Shown here in pieces: positions 7,585 to 18,200 of a DNA stretch of 60,097 nucleotides. The notes beneath the pieces were generated by a model that saw only the letters and a list, made by a program, of their open reading frames with translations, was not told the DNA's origin and did no database searches. The stretch's first letter is position 1. The number at the start of each line of letters is the position of its first letter. The translations under genes were made by a program, and so were the position numbers. Source of the DNA: an uncultured Bacteroides sp. (GTDB lineage: Bacteria > Bacteroidota > Bacteroidia > Bacteroidales > Bacteroidaceae); the NCBI GenBank assembly GCA_900766005.1, contig CAAFTU010000031.1:1-60097 (forward strand), read 5' to 3'.

Positions 7585-9567
7585 CTATTCATTAACCGTA
7601 GGCCATCCCGGGTTTTGGGTTAGATTTTTGTTCAGCAAAAGTTGTTCGGTAGGTACACAATACAAGTAGTATTTGTCAATCCATCCCTTCCCTTCCACTT
7701 TTGGACTGGGTTGAACGTAGATGTAACCTTCCCGGAGTGTTTCATCTTTCAAGCCTGTTTTGGTATTCAGGATACCATTGGTGTTGGCCGTATAGAGAGG
7801 ATCGTCCATACTCCACCACATGCCTTTTTCCTGACGGTTGATGAAATAAGGTGCTTTGGCCCACCGACGTACATCATAGAAACCAAAACCTTCCCCCATC
7901 AATTCCACTATGCGCTCACGGCGGATTTCCCACAAAAGTGGTTCTACTTCATAGTCAGGCATTTCACCGGACCAGTGAGGGTTGTTGCCCTTATCACGGT
8001 TCGGGTCGAACGAGGCGTCAATCTTGGCCACTTCCATGTCGGCTACACCGGCACGTTTACGAAGGCGATTGATAGAGATGTCGGCTGCAGCTTGGTCAAA
8101 CTGCCCGAGTTCGCAAGCAGCCTCGGCATAGTTCAGAATTGCTTCTTCTACCTTAAAGATAGGCTTGTCAGAATCGCACATGGCTGAATTGTTGTTGCTC
8201 AATTCCCAGCCATTGTAGTTTTTCCACAGATAATAGCCCGATGCAGTACTGCAAGGTCCGTTGTCCCCCCTAAGGTTAGGCATTTTCTTGATCAGATTAC
8301 CTGCATTCCAGTTGCTGATGGGCAAACGTTTCATCTGCCCGGCCTTGCCTGGGTTAGCTACCGTCACATCTGCCCCCATGATATCGATGAACTTGCGGTA
8401 TTTAGGGTCACGGGTATCATATCCCCAGCTGCAGTTAGGGTTTTCAGCCGGTTTATCGGTACCTCCCTGAATGACAGAGTAAGGAGGAGTCACCGTATGA
8501 TACATACGCGGGTCTCGGTCGGTAAAGATGTCGTAGATGTCCTTGCTGGCTCCCTTGTACTGTGTATTCTGTGCATTGGTTATGGGAAGTCCGTTTTTGG
8601 TCAGATACATATCAGCCATATCTTGTGACAGCTGATAGACTGCCTGGTCATTCCGTTCGCGGAAATTGAACATGGAGGTCAGGAAGTCGGTCTTGTACTC
8701 TCTGTACAGAATCACGCCCGGCACATTGGCCAGACTGGGCGATGTCCACAGTTCGCCATAGCCGGCAGCCGGCTGACCGTCTGTACCGGTATAGAGTTCC
8801 GGATATTTGTTTATCAGTTCTTTCGATACCCGTACGCATTCCGTGAGGTATTTGTCTGCATCATTCAGACCATGATATTTCCGCCAGGTACCTTCACGCA
8901 AGGTAAAGCGCGACAAGGCCATCTGGACACAAGCCTGATTGATGGCGTTTCTGCCGTCTTGTTCTTCAAAATTACCGATGTGCTCTTCCGCCCATTTCAA
9001 ACGGGTCAGGATGTTGTTGGCCACTTCATCACGCGGAGTACGCGGACCGTAAGGCTCATCGGTGTCGGTGTCGAGCACCTTATCAATCCAAGGCACATCA
9101 CCGAAGCGGTTGATCAACTCCATATACCAGAAAGCGTGGAAGAAATATCCCACCGCTTGCCAGTGTTCTTTCTCGGCAGTAGGCATGGAAGAGGTTTCCA
9201 GTCCCTTCAGCATGATGTTGATGTGATAGATCCAGCCGAAATCCCAGCCGTTGCCCGAAGAGGACGGAGCTACCGTCTGGAAGGCATAGGCATTATATCC
9301 TCCCGGTGTACGGTTGGAGAAGTAACCGGCATTCCGATCACCATTATATACCGACGCATAGCCGTGGTCATTGGGCGAGGTGGCAATGGTGGTATTGTAG
9401 AGGATGGCATAGCATGGCCACATATAGGCCTGGGTGGACTTATAGGATTCGAAAGCCGTCACTTCACTGATGGTGGTAGTTGGAGCTTTATCGAGAAAGC
9501 TGTCATTACATCCCGCAAAGCCTATGGCCAATGCGGCAATGGCTGTATATTTTGCAATCTTTTTCAT
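7585..9567 (-). CDS. SusD/RagB-family outer-membrane lipoprotein
   Basis: 660 residues. A lipoprotein signal ends in IGFAGC (Cys at about 20), followed by NDSFLDKAPTT, the classic mature SusD start. The helical TPR-like body includes the usual WxxEEAILNYAEAACELG and EIRRERIVELMGEGFGFYDVRRW motifs near the C-terminus. SusD caps the SusC channel on the cell surface and binds an oligosaccharide or other nutrient. It lies 16 bases after susC. No glycosidase, sulfatase or peptidase accompanies the pair, so the substrate cannot be inferred. Confidence 0.93.
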   Translation of the reverse strand: MKKIAKYTAIAALAIGFAGCNDSFLDKAPTTTISEVTAFESYKSTQAYMWPCYAILYNTTIATSPNDHGYASVYNGDRNAGYFSNRTPGGYNAYAFQTVAPSSSGNGWDFGWIYHINIMLKGLETSSMPTAEKEHWQAVGYFFHAFWYMELINRFGDVPWIDKVLDTDTDEPYGPRTPRDEVANNILTRLKWAEEHIGNFEEQDGRNAINQACVQMALSRFTLREGTWRKYHGLNDADKYLTECVRVSKELINKYPELYTGTDGQPAAGYGELWTSPSLANVPGVILYREYKTDFLTSMFNFRERNDQAVYQLSQDMADMYLTKNGLPITNAQNTQYKGASKDIYDIFTDRDPRMYHTVTPPYSVIQGGTDKPAENPNCSWGYDTRDPKYRKFIDIMGADVTVANPGKAGQMKRLPISNWNAGNLIKKMPNLRGDNGPCSTASGYYLWKNYNGWELSNNNSAMCDSDKPIFKVEEAILNYAEAACELGQFDQAAADISINRLRKRAGVADMEVAKIDASFDPNRDKGNNPHWSGEMPDYEVEPLLWEIRRERIVELMGEGFGFYDVRRWAKAPYFINRQEKGMWWSMDDPLYTANTNGILNTKTGLKDETLREGYIYVQPSPKVEGKGWIDKYYLYCVPTEQLLLNKNLTQNPGWPTVNE

Positions 9568-9583
9568 GGTTCAATCGTAGGTT

Positions 9584-12500
9584 TTAGAGTGTAACATTAA
9601 GACCGAATGAAAGAGTACGGTAGAACGGGTATCCCCAGCTCAATCTCTCGGGGTCGTAGCCTTTAGGCAGTGAACTGATGGTGGCCAGATTTTCTGCGCT
9701 GACAAATACCTTCAGTGCACTGAGGCTGACTTTGCTGATCAGTGCCTTGGGGAAGGTATAGGCCAGGGTGATGTTCTTCAGACGCATGTAGGCACCGTTC
9801 TGCAGATACTTGGTGGACGCACGCTGGTTGGAACCATGGTTCTGCATATTGCTGTAGAGACGATACAGAGACGCATCGGGGTTCTTGGCTACCCAATATT
9901 CGCGGTCGTTTTCGGTGTACTGTCCGTCGCAGCTGCCCATCGGTTCCCAATAGTCGGTCTGGTTGTAGAACACCGGATAATAGGCTTTTGCACTGCCGCC
10001 GAAAGGGAAGAGTGACATGCCTCCGATCCATACATCACGCTTGGCAGTACCTTGCAGGATGGCGCTCAAAGAAAATCCCTTATAGCTTACTCCTAAATTG
10101 ACTCCGAAGTTATAGCGCGGAGTGCTGTTTCCGATTACCTTCTGGTCTCCGGGACTATCTACCGTATTCAAGCCACTATTGATTTCGTTAGTACCCCGGT
10201 CATCGTTCAGATTCACAAATTTCTCGTCACCCGGACGCGGATTATATCCGTCAAGCGAAGCAACCCCGTCTTTCAGCTGCCAGGTACCGGGACCGTCAAA
10301 ATCATCAATGGTATAGAACCCGTCGCTTACATAACCCCAAATTTCACCTAACGTCTTTCCTTCGTAGTAATTCTGAGACAAGAGTTTGTCTTCATTGTTG
10401 CTGTATTTGGTAATCTTTGACTTATAATCATAGAGGTTGAAGCCTACGTTATACTTCCAGTCGCCAATCTGGTCACGCCAGTTTACGGCAATTTCCCAAC
10501 CGCGTGTACGCATGTCAGCTGCATTCCGCATCGGAGCAGAAGTACCTACTACGGCAGGAAGCTGGATACCGGCTATCAGCATATCACGGGTAGTACGCTG
10601 GTACCAGTCGAAAGTCACCTGCAGGCGGCTGTTGAACATGGAAGCATCAAAACCGATATCCAAGGTTTCTACGGTTTCCCATGTGAAGGAATTGGATACC
10701 AGACCGGGAGTACTGATGTAAGTAATGAATTCACCGTCTTTCAGCCAGTAGTTGCTGTTACCCACCGGCTGCATGGTAGAATAATAGCCGTAGTTACCAA
10801 TATTCTGGTTACCGATCTGTCCCCAGGATGCACGCAGTTTCAGGTCGCTTACATAATCCAATGCCTTTTCCATCCAGGATTCCCGGGCAATGTTCCAACC
10901 TACAGAGAAGGACGGGAAGAAACCAAAGCGGTCATCCTTGGAAAACTTGGAAGAACCATCATAACGACCGTTGGCCTCGAACAGGTAGCGGTCTTTGTAA
11001 TTATAATTGATACGATAGAATGCCCCCCGGATAGCGTAGTCGCTGTATGAGTTCTGAGGAATGATTTTTCCTGTGGCACTGGTGAATGACGGAGCCGAAG
11101 GAGCAATCATATCGTGCGTCTGTACGGAAATCCATGAATTCTGCTTACGTTCCTGGTTGAAACCGGCCATTACCTTGAACATATGGTCTTCCTTGATTGA
11201 GAAGTTATACGTACCATACAGGTTCAGGGCATTATAGTCTTCATGGTCTTCGCTCTTGAACAGGTAGTCTGAAGTAACTGAATTATTGGAACCCAGCTGC
11301 TCAGTAGTATATTCCCACTTTTTGGCATAGTATGACTTCTGCCAGTTTTTGCGGTCGTAGGTATATTCACCCACCAGCTCCAGTCCCTTGATGGGACGCA
11401 TAATGGTGCGCAGGTAGATACGCGTGTTATCGGTGTCTGTCAGATACGGGTTGTTATAGCGGATCTGGTTTTCAGGAGTAATCAGAGGCAAGTCTTTGCC
11501 TACCGATGTATTGACCGAACCGGGCATCATACCTGAAGGATAGAACGAGATGTGGTTCATACAGTAGATACCGTCACCGGAACCCATCGGTTCTGAGCGG
11601 TCTGCCACGGTATAACGGAAGTCTGCCTCCTGTGTCAGCCAGTCGGTGATGTCTGCACTGATGAAAGAAGAGATGTTTTTACGCATGTAGGTATCCTTCG
11701 ATTCAATCAGCGGCCCGTCTTCTTTGGTGAGACCGGCACTCAGACGGTAGCGCAGTTTTTCAGTACCTCCGTTGGCAGTCAGATTATGCGTCTGCATGAA
11801 GCTGGTTTCCTGAAAGGCCTTGTACACATCCTTGTCGTTCAGGTAATAGGGAGCACCGTCTTCACCGATATAGATACCGTCACCCACGGTAGGATAAGCA
11901 GCAGGATTTTCCTTATATCCGGCCAGGTATTCGCGCCACTTACTCACGGATCCGTTTCCGGCATAGTAAGTTTCAGAGAAACCGGCAGCCTGGTAAGCTC
12001 TCAGGTATTCGTCAAGGGAAGCTTGTTTGGGACTGTTGATAGAAGTCTGGAAGCCAAAATTGGCGTTGTAGTTCAAGTTGAATTTTTCGCCTTTCTTGGC
12101 TTTTTTGGTGGTAATCAGGATAACACCGGCAGCAGCACGTGCACCATAGATGGCGGACGATGCCGCATCCTTCAGTACGGTGACGCTTTCAATATCTTCC
12201 GGATTCAACAAGTCTATATCACCTTCAACGTTGTCGATCAGCACCAGCGGATTCATACCGTTGATGGATACTGTACCACGTATGTTGAAGCTTTTTGCTT
12301 CACCCGGTGATGCACCACCACTTACCATCAGACCGGGCATAGAACCCTGCAGGGCATTCTTGACATTGGTTACAGGACGTTCGCCCAGCACATCATCCAT
12401 CTTGACCTGCGAAACCGAACCTGTCAGGTTGGCTTTTTTCTGCGAGCCGAAGCCTACCACTACGACTTCTTCCAACGTCTGGGAGTCTTCTTTCAATGTG

Positions 12501-12827
12501 ATGTTAAGCGGAGTTCCCTGCCATACGACTTCCTGGCTCACATAGCCGATGTAAGAAATCTGGATAACATCACCTCTCTTTACATTGTCAAGGGTGAAAT
12601 CACCGTCAAGACCTGTAATGGTACCATTGGTACTTCCCTTTACAACAACGGACGCACCGATGACAGTTTCTCCCTGATTGTCCTTTACTACACCTTTACA
12701 CACACCGTCTTGCTGTGTAATATCACTGTGTATCAGTGTGTTATAGGGGGGTAAAAGCGGATGCCGTTCCCGTAGAAGCACCCAAAAAGGCAAACAGCAT
12801 GCCTACAGTTTTGAATTGATCTAACAT
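9584..12827 (-). CDS. SusC/RagA TonB-dependent transporter, frameshifted at signal peptide
   Basis: About 1,080 residues when joined. Order: signal peptide, carboxypeptidase-D-like domain (GVVKDNQGETVIGASVVVKG), plug domain (LEEVVVVGFGSQKK, then VLKDAASSAIYGARAAAGVI) and a 22-strand beta barrel ending in FGLNVTL. The natural start at 12827 encodes a good signal peptide (MLDQFKTVGMLFAFLGASTG, then TASA), but this frame hits a stop eight codons after the ACG GGA, right after a run of six C (plus-strand G6, 12746-12751). Removing one C joins it perfectly to the downstream frame. The downstream frame alone could begin only at a TTG (12793) and would lack a signal peptide. So this is either a real inactivating or reversible frameshift, or a sequencing error. 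Confidence 0.85.
12746..12751. repeat. G6 tract carrying the susC frameshift
   Basis: Six G on the plus strand (six C in the coding strand) within the signal-peptide cleavage region of susC. Five would restore the reading frame. Six bases is short for efficient slippage, but homopolymers are the usual place for such indels. Confidence 0.6.
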
Positions 12828-13232
12828 AGTTTTAAATTTAAATTAATACAAGGTTAGTTATGTTTATTGTCTCTATTCTAATAAACGGGTATCTGTTATT
12901 TGTTTAGAATTAATTTCTTTCTATTAAAATAGATTTAATAAAACGATGCAAATATATTAAAAATGTGCAAAACGACATATTATATGGATAGTTTTTTTAG
13001 TATATCATCTAAGAATGTTCAAAAAATCCCTGAATATCTCATTTATTACTTGTTTTTGTCGCTTTATTGAATTGCTTATCCCTTACTTTGAAACAGCAAC
13101 AGATTTTAATTCTTTTGGAACTAAATGCAGGATGCCATAATAGGCTTCTTTCGGTAATACGCATCTGCTAAAAAAGGAGTTCCAAGGCCATTCTTTAACG
13201 GGTGGGGCGCTACAATACCCCCCCCCGTTCCG
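12828..13232. other. Leader of SusCD operon 1 and spacer before coupling-protein gene end
   Basis: About 405 AT-rich bases with no gene. On the minus strand TATATTTGC (12956-12948) fits the -7 box and would give a leader of roughly 115 bases for susC; no TTTG lies at the ideal -33 distance. Near 13,119-13,190 TTGGAACT and AGTTCCAA face each other over a long loop. A run of nine C at 13218-13226 lies just beyond the coupling-protein stop codon. Confidence 0.5.
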
Positions 13233-14837
13233 TCATTCACACGGGAACAGCTCCCGTACTTCCTCAAGAATCCTTGCGAAGTTCCTGCCCAGCTCTCCCG
13301 GCTCAAGGACCCGAACATCGGGCAGGGGCTCCTCGTTCCTGTCGTCATACATCTCCAGCTTTACCTTGAAGTAGCTGACGTTGGCACGCGTGGCGGAACC
13401 GATGAACTCCCCGGGTTCCAGATCCGCAAAATCCTTTCCCTGATATATGTCCTCTTTCTGGGATGATACGGTCACGCTCCTGTTCGTGCTTCCACCGCTT
13501 TTTCCCGTGCTGCGGGATCTCCGTTCCTTTTCCTCCTTTCCGAAGATCATGGGATAATATTTCAATGATTCCACGTCCTTGGTCCGTCCGAAAAACTGGT
13601 TCCCGAAGTTGGCTTCCACGGATGAACGGTCGAGCCTGCCATACTGGTTCTCCACTTTGGAACCGGACTGGGTCAGCAATATGAATGCCGCCTTATACTC
13701 ACGCAGGACTGAAGGCAGCGTCTCGAAGTTCTTGATGTTCACCGTGGTCATCTCATCAAGGAAATAGACGAAGGGAACCCTGTTCTGCATGGAGAACTGC
13801 CTGGCGGATATGGTCATGAGCATGCTGATGACCGGGGCATAGACCGAATTCTTGGAAAAGTTGTTGCTGACGGCGAACAGCTTGGGGTTCTCCGGATCGA
13901 TCAGGTTGAAATCGAAATCGTCCCCTGAAAGGACATAGGCGATCTCCTCGTTCTGTGAAACGGTGGCCAGATTGTTACACAGCGTGGAGAGATAGGATGC
14001 CTGGGTCTTCTCGGAACCTTCCGCCTTCAGATAGGCGCCGGCCAGCATTTCCGACACGAGGTTCTGCTGCAGGAACAGGGAGAGCTGCCTTGCCGAGGCG
14101 GTCATGATGAAGGCCAGTATATGCGGCAGCGTGCAATGCTCGGGGAACTCGTCCCAGAACCGGAACGCCACGCCGCGGAGGATGCCCAGACCTCCGGCGA
14201 CCCATTCGTTCTGCTGTTCCTTCTTGGGAAGCAGCGCGAGCAGCACGTCCTCCATCAGCTGGATCAGTTCCGTGCGGTCCCTCACCACCTTGAGCGGGTT
14301 GAACCGGTACGACCGTTCAGGCCTGTCGAAACTGACATAGTAGAACTTGTGCGGATACCTGTGCCTTTTAATGAGGTTGTAGGCGGTACGGGTATAGTCC
14401 GTATCCTTGAAGTCATAGATGAATCCGGCGAATCCCAGCCGCATGTATTCGCTCAGAAGCCATTTTCCGATACTTTTCGTCTTTCCGGAACCGGCCCCTC
14501 CGTAAACCAGGAAGTTGGAGTAATAGTAATAGAATTCGAGCCGGGACTCCCGGATTCCTGACCTGACCGGCAGCCGGATGGGATCAGCCCCGTTCCCCTT
14601 TGCCGAGGTTCTGGACAGGTCCCATATCCGGGAAAGGAAGAGGATTATGAACGAGGCGGCCGCTGGACACAGCATGTATCCGGGGAAGAACAGGTGGGCC
14701 AGAAAGGTCTCGCCCGAGAGGCATGCAAGAAATGCGGCCAGGTTGACATACCATCTCCGGCTCAGCATGCAGCAGGCCGTTATCAGTGACAGGACTGCCA
14801 GAAGCGACAGCTTGCAATAGAAAATGTAATGTTCCAT
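13233..14837 (-). CDS. Type IV coupling protein (TraG/VirD4-like, MobC role)
   Basis: 534-residue inner-membrane ATPase that brings the relaxase-DNA complex to the transfer channel. Hydrophobic segments occupy about 5-70. Walker A is GGAGSGKT at 113-120; Walker B is VYFLDEMTT in the C-terminal half, followed by the LLTQSGSKVENQYG motif-3 region, as in VirD4/TraG-type proteins. It is shorter than many Bacteroides homologues (600-700 residues). It is separated from the relaxase operon by the SusCD segment, whereas related elements keep mobA-mobB-mobC together, so the cargo probably inserted between them. It is last in a minus-strand run that begins at 18.7 kb. Confidence 0.88.
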   Translation of the reverse strand: MEHYIFYCKLSLLAVLSLITACCMLSRRWYVNLAAFLACLSGETFLAHLFFPGYMLCPAAASFIILFLSRIWDLSRTSAKGNGADPIRLPVRSGIRESRLEFYYYYSNFLVYGGAGSGKTKSIGKWLLSEYMRLGFAGFIYDFKDTDYTRTAYNLIKRHRYPHKFYYVSFDRPERSYRFNPLKVVRDRTELIQLMEDVLLALLPKKEQQNEWVAGGLGILRGVAFRFWDEFPEHCTLPHILAFIMTASARQLSLFLQQNLVSEMLAGAYLKAEGSEKTQASYLSTLCNNLATVSQNEEIAYVLSGDDFDFNLIDPENPKLFAVSNNFSKNSVYAPVISMLMTISARQFSMQNRVPFVYFLDEMTTVNIKNFETLPSVLREYKAAFILLTQSGSKVENQYGRLDRSSVEANFGNQFFGRTKDVESLKYYPMIFGKEEKERRSRSTGKSGGSTNRSVTVSSQKEDIYQGKDFADLEPGEFIGSATRANVSYFKVKLEMYDDRNEEPLPDVRVLEPGELGRNFARILEEVRELFPCE

Positions 14838-14904
14838 TGTACTTTTTTAGTTTTTACCGCTATTAACTTTATTAATATCATACTTTATAAGTAATCCGGT
14901 CCAA

Positions 14905-15225
14905 TTACTGCATTTCCGCCTGGAAGGAGTGTTCCTTTTCTCCGGCCGGAAACAGACACCTGACCGTATATCCGGAAGGGACCCGTACCATGACCAGGGG
15001 GCTTTCACATCCCGGCAGCACGGTAGGCCGTCCCCTCAACAGGGAGATCCATCTGGCCGGGGACATCCTTTCCGGTCTCGCGCCGGCTCCACGGATAGCC
15101 TCCAGCATCATGGTCATGTCATGGGGGACACCGTTCACATACAGGGTGGTCCCTTCTCCGGAAATCCGGATTTCCCGCCTTCCCCATGAGAGGCTTATAG
15201 CATTTTTTTCATCGCACTCGTCCAT
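14905..15225 (-). CDS. Small unknown protein upstream of coupling protein
   Basis: 106 residues, no signal or membrane segment, no recognised domain. The sequence starts MDECDEKNAISLSWGRREIR and has a beta-rich first half (EIRISGEGTTLYVNGVPHD) and a basic middle (GARPERMSPARWISLLRGR). It lies 23 bases after the polyvalent protein gene and 67 before the coupling-protein start, so it is probably cotranscribed. Function unknown. Confidence 0.7.
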   Translation of the reverse strand: MDECDEKNAISLSWGRREIRISGEGTTLYVNGVPHDMTMMLEAIRGAGARPERMSPARWISLLRGRPTVLPGCESPLVMVRVPSGYTVRCLFPAGEKEHSFQAEMQ

Positions 15226-15248
15226 ATCTTATTTTTCAGTATCCTGTT

Positions 15249-18200
15249 TTACATTTCCATTCCCGACTCTCTTGTACTCCCCGGTGACACACCGGATATC
15301 CTCATCCCGTATCCGGCCGGTTCCCTTACGGCCATGAGTTTCCTGCCGTCGGGAAGGATGATGCCGCCGTTAAAGACGGCTTTCCAGGCCTCCTGCCCGA
15401 GAGAGGCGGGGCTGATCCCCGCTTTTCTCATCCGTTCCAGAAGGGAGGTCGCATCCGTTTCGACCCCTTGCCGCCTGAGAACCGCCCGCCCGTATCCGCA
15501 GGAGAGTTCAAGGTCTCCTCTTGCCGTCTGTATTACGGCCGGTTCCGCAATTCCGGTGAGATTTTTCCGGCTGGCGGCGAGTATGCCCCTCAGTTCCCTT
15601 GTGCCGATTTCCAGGCAGAAGCCCAGCTTTCGGAGGAGATTCCGGAAGGCGGTGACAATCCTGTCCCATAAGGATTGGTCCGTACCGGCCTCGGCCATCC
15701 GGGCCAGATACTCTTCCGTTGCGACACGTATGTCCGTCTTGTCTGCAGCCGCCATCCGGAGAATCTCATCCCGTACTTTTTCTCCGCATCCGTTGAAGAT
15801 GTCATCCAGAAAAGCATCCATATGCTTGTGACCTGCAAGCTTTCTGAGTCCGTAATGTGCCACACCCTCATGCAGCAGGGTACGCTCGACGTCCGCTTTC
15901 CCCCGGGCATGCGGAAGATACAGGCAGACACGTTGCGAGGGGATGTCATACCAGCCCCGGATGTCTTTCCCGCAGGAGAGCAGGCCGCGTATGTCGGGAG
16001 AGCCTGCCTCGTCGGCATGACGGATCACTTCCACCGGAATGTGCAGTTTCCCGGCCAGAAAAGACACATGACGTGCGAGCTCGTCCATCCGGACGTCCCT
16101 TGAAAGGAATATCTGCCCGTTCCGGGCGATATCCTCGGTGGAAACGGCAAGCGTGTTCCGTCTTTGGGCGGAAGTAAAATCCAGCCTGCTTTCCACATTG
16201 CGCGCTTCCACCTCCCCTGCAGTGGAACGGTATTCCTGTATGCCGCTTTTAAACCGGCCGATGTCATTCACCAGGTCAAAGATGTTCTCATATCCGTACT
16301 TCTCAGCCACGAGGCTGAGGGGATAGTCATAATGTCTCAGTATTGTCCCGTAGGGCACTTTCCGGTCAAGTGCGGCAAATATGCCTTTGGGGGTATTGTC
16401 GAAACCGCCACCCTCCAGAATCCTTCCGTCAGTGGCCCGCACGATGTCCAGGATCACATTCTCCACCGTGTTTTTAAACTCCCCGGGATTGCTTCCCCGC
16501 GCAAACCCCTCCATGGTCTGTATTGCGTGCTGTATCTCATGGGCCAGGACAGACCTCACATCATCAGTCCGGGAGATGTTTATCACGATTCTGTTGTCCG
16601 GATGGAGATAGCCCCCGCAATAGTCGGCCGACGGCAGGTCCACAAATTCCAGCCGGGTCCGTTTCATTTCAGGATAGGCCTGGAACAGTTCATCGTCCTT
16701 CACATAGTCATCAAGATAGATCCGTTCACGCAGCGCGTCCTGTTCCTTCAGTCCGGTTGCCAGCTCCGTCAGTTCCTCAAAACGTTTCCACTCCGCTTCA
16801 GAGAGTGTTTCGCCCTCTATCTGCCGGTCAAGAAGATTTTCAAGCTCCCTATGCCAGGACTGTTTTTCCAGCAGTCGTGAATAGCCCAGATCTCCGGCCG
16901 GATGGTATTCGAAATCCGCCGTCTCATAACGCCACTTGCTGTCAGCCCCGCGTTCCCAGCCTGTCGCCGCCTTTATTGTTCCGGCATCCTTGCCGGACTT
17001 TTCCATTTCGCGGGCGACGGCGAGGTTCTCCAGCCGCAGGGAGGCCCCTTCAGACCGGTCAAGTCTGGAGGCCCCTTTCTCTCCGATGAAGCGGAAGCGT
17101 TCATGTGCGGTTATCTTCAGGTCGGCCTCGCTGAAAATGACATAGTTCCGCGCGCCGTCAGCCCGGCCGCCGGTTGAACACTCCGCCGGATAGTCAATCC
17201 CGGTAAAACCCGCCCGCGAAAGAAACCCGCTGGCAAGCCGCTGTGAATCGGTATCCCGGTCCGGATTCATGAACATATAGTCCAGAAAGCCGTAGAACTC
17301 TTTCCCGCTGTTCCATACATGCGACCTGCCGCTCCAGAACTCCGCCGTGGCTTCCGGAAAGAAGAAACGTTCCTTGCGGAGTTGCAGGAATATCTTTCCC
17401 TGCTGCTCCGCGGATACCGGCCTGTCCCAGTACAGATAGTTCATCCCGTTGTCTTCCGGGATTTCCACCGTATAGAGGTGGCGCGGCGGCTCAATGCGTA
17501 TCCTGCCCGCATCTATGTCGGAAAGCAGCTCCTGCTTCTGTCGCTCGAATGCCTTTCTCCGTCCGCTGTATGCGCTTGTGGTACGCCCGTCCATATACAC
17601 GGAAGAAATGTTCCGTTTCAAACTGTCCACATCGGTGGAAGAAAGGATCTGGCGTTTCCATATTCTCCATACCTCATCAAAATAATATTCGTTGTCAAGC
17701 ACCGGGGATAAAGGCTCCCCGTCATAGGTGATGTGGTTTCCCCGCTTTATACCGATGGCCGCATATTTGCGGGCGATTCCTTTCACTTCCGTCACGTATG
17801 TCCCCCATCCGTAGGCCTGCGCCCCTTCACCGGTTCCGGTAAAGGCATGGTCGAAATGCCCGAAGGAGGCCGGACTGCCGTGATAGACCTGACGGAAGCG
17901 GATGTCGTCATTTGATGTGGAAAACGCGCCCGTGTTTTCATAAGCGTCCTTCAACTGTCCGGGAGACATCACGGCTATGTATTTCACTCCCTCGTCGTAA
18001 CCGACAAGCCCGTCATAGCCCGCCTCCCTGACTTTGGACAAAAACTCCGGGGTTTCCGTCAGCATCCAGCAGTTTCTTTTGCTTGATGCCAGCTCCAGCG
18101 CTTTCTCCGGGGATACCGTACCTCCTTTTCCTCCATAAAAAGACAGGACAGGTATTTCGCTGCCCAATGACTGCAGGATTTTTTTTACGGCCTGCCCGTC

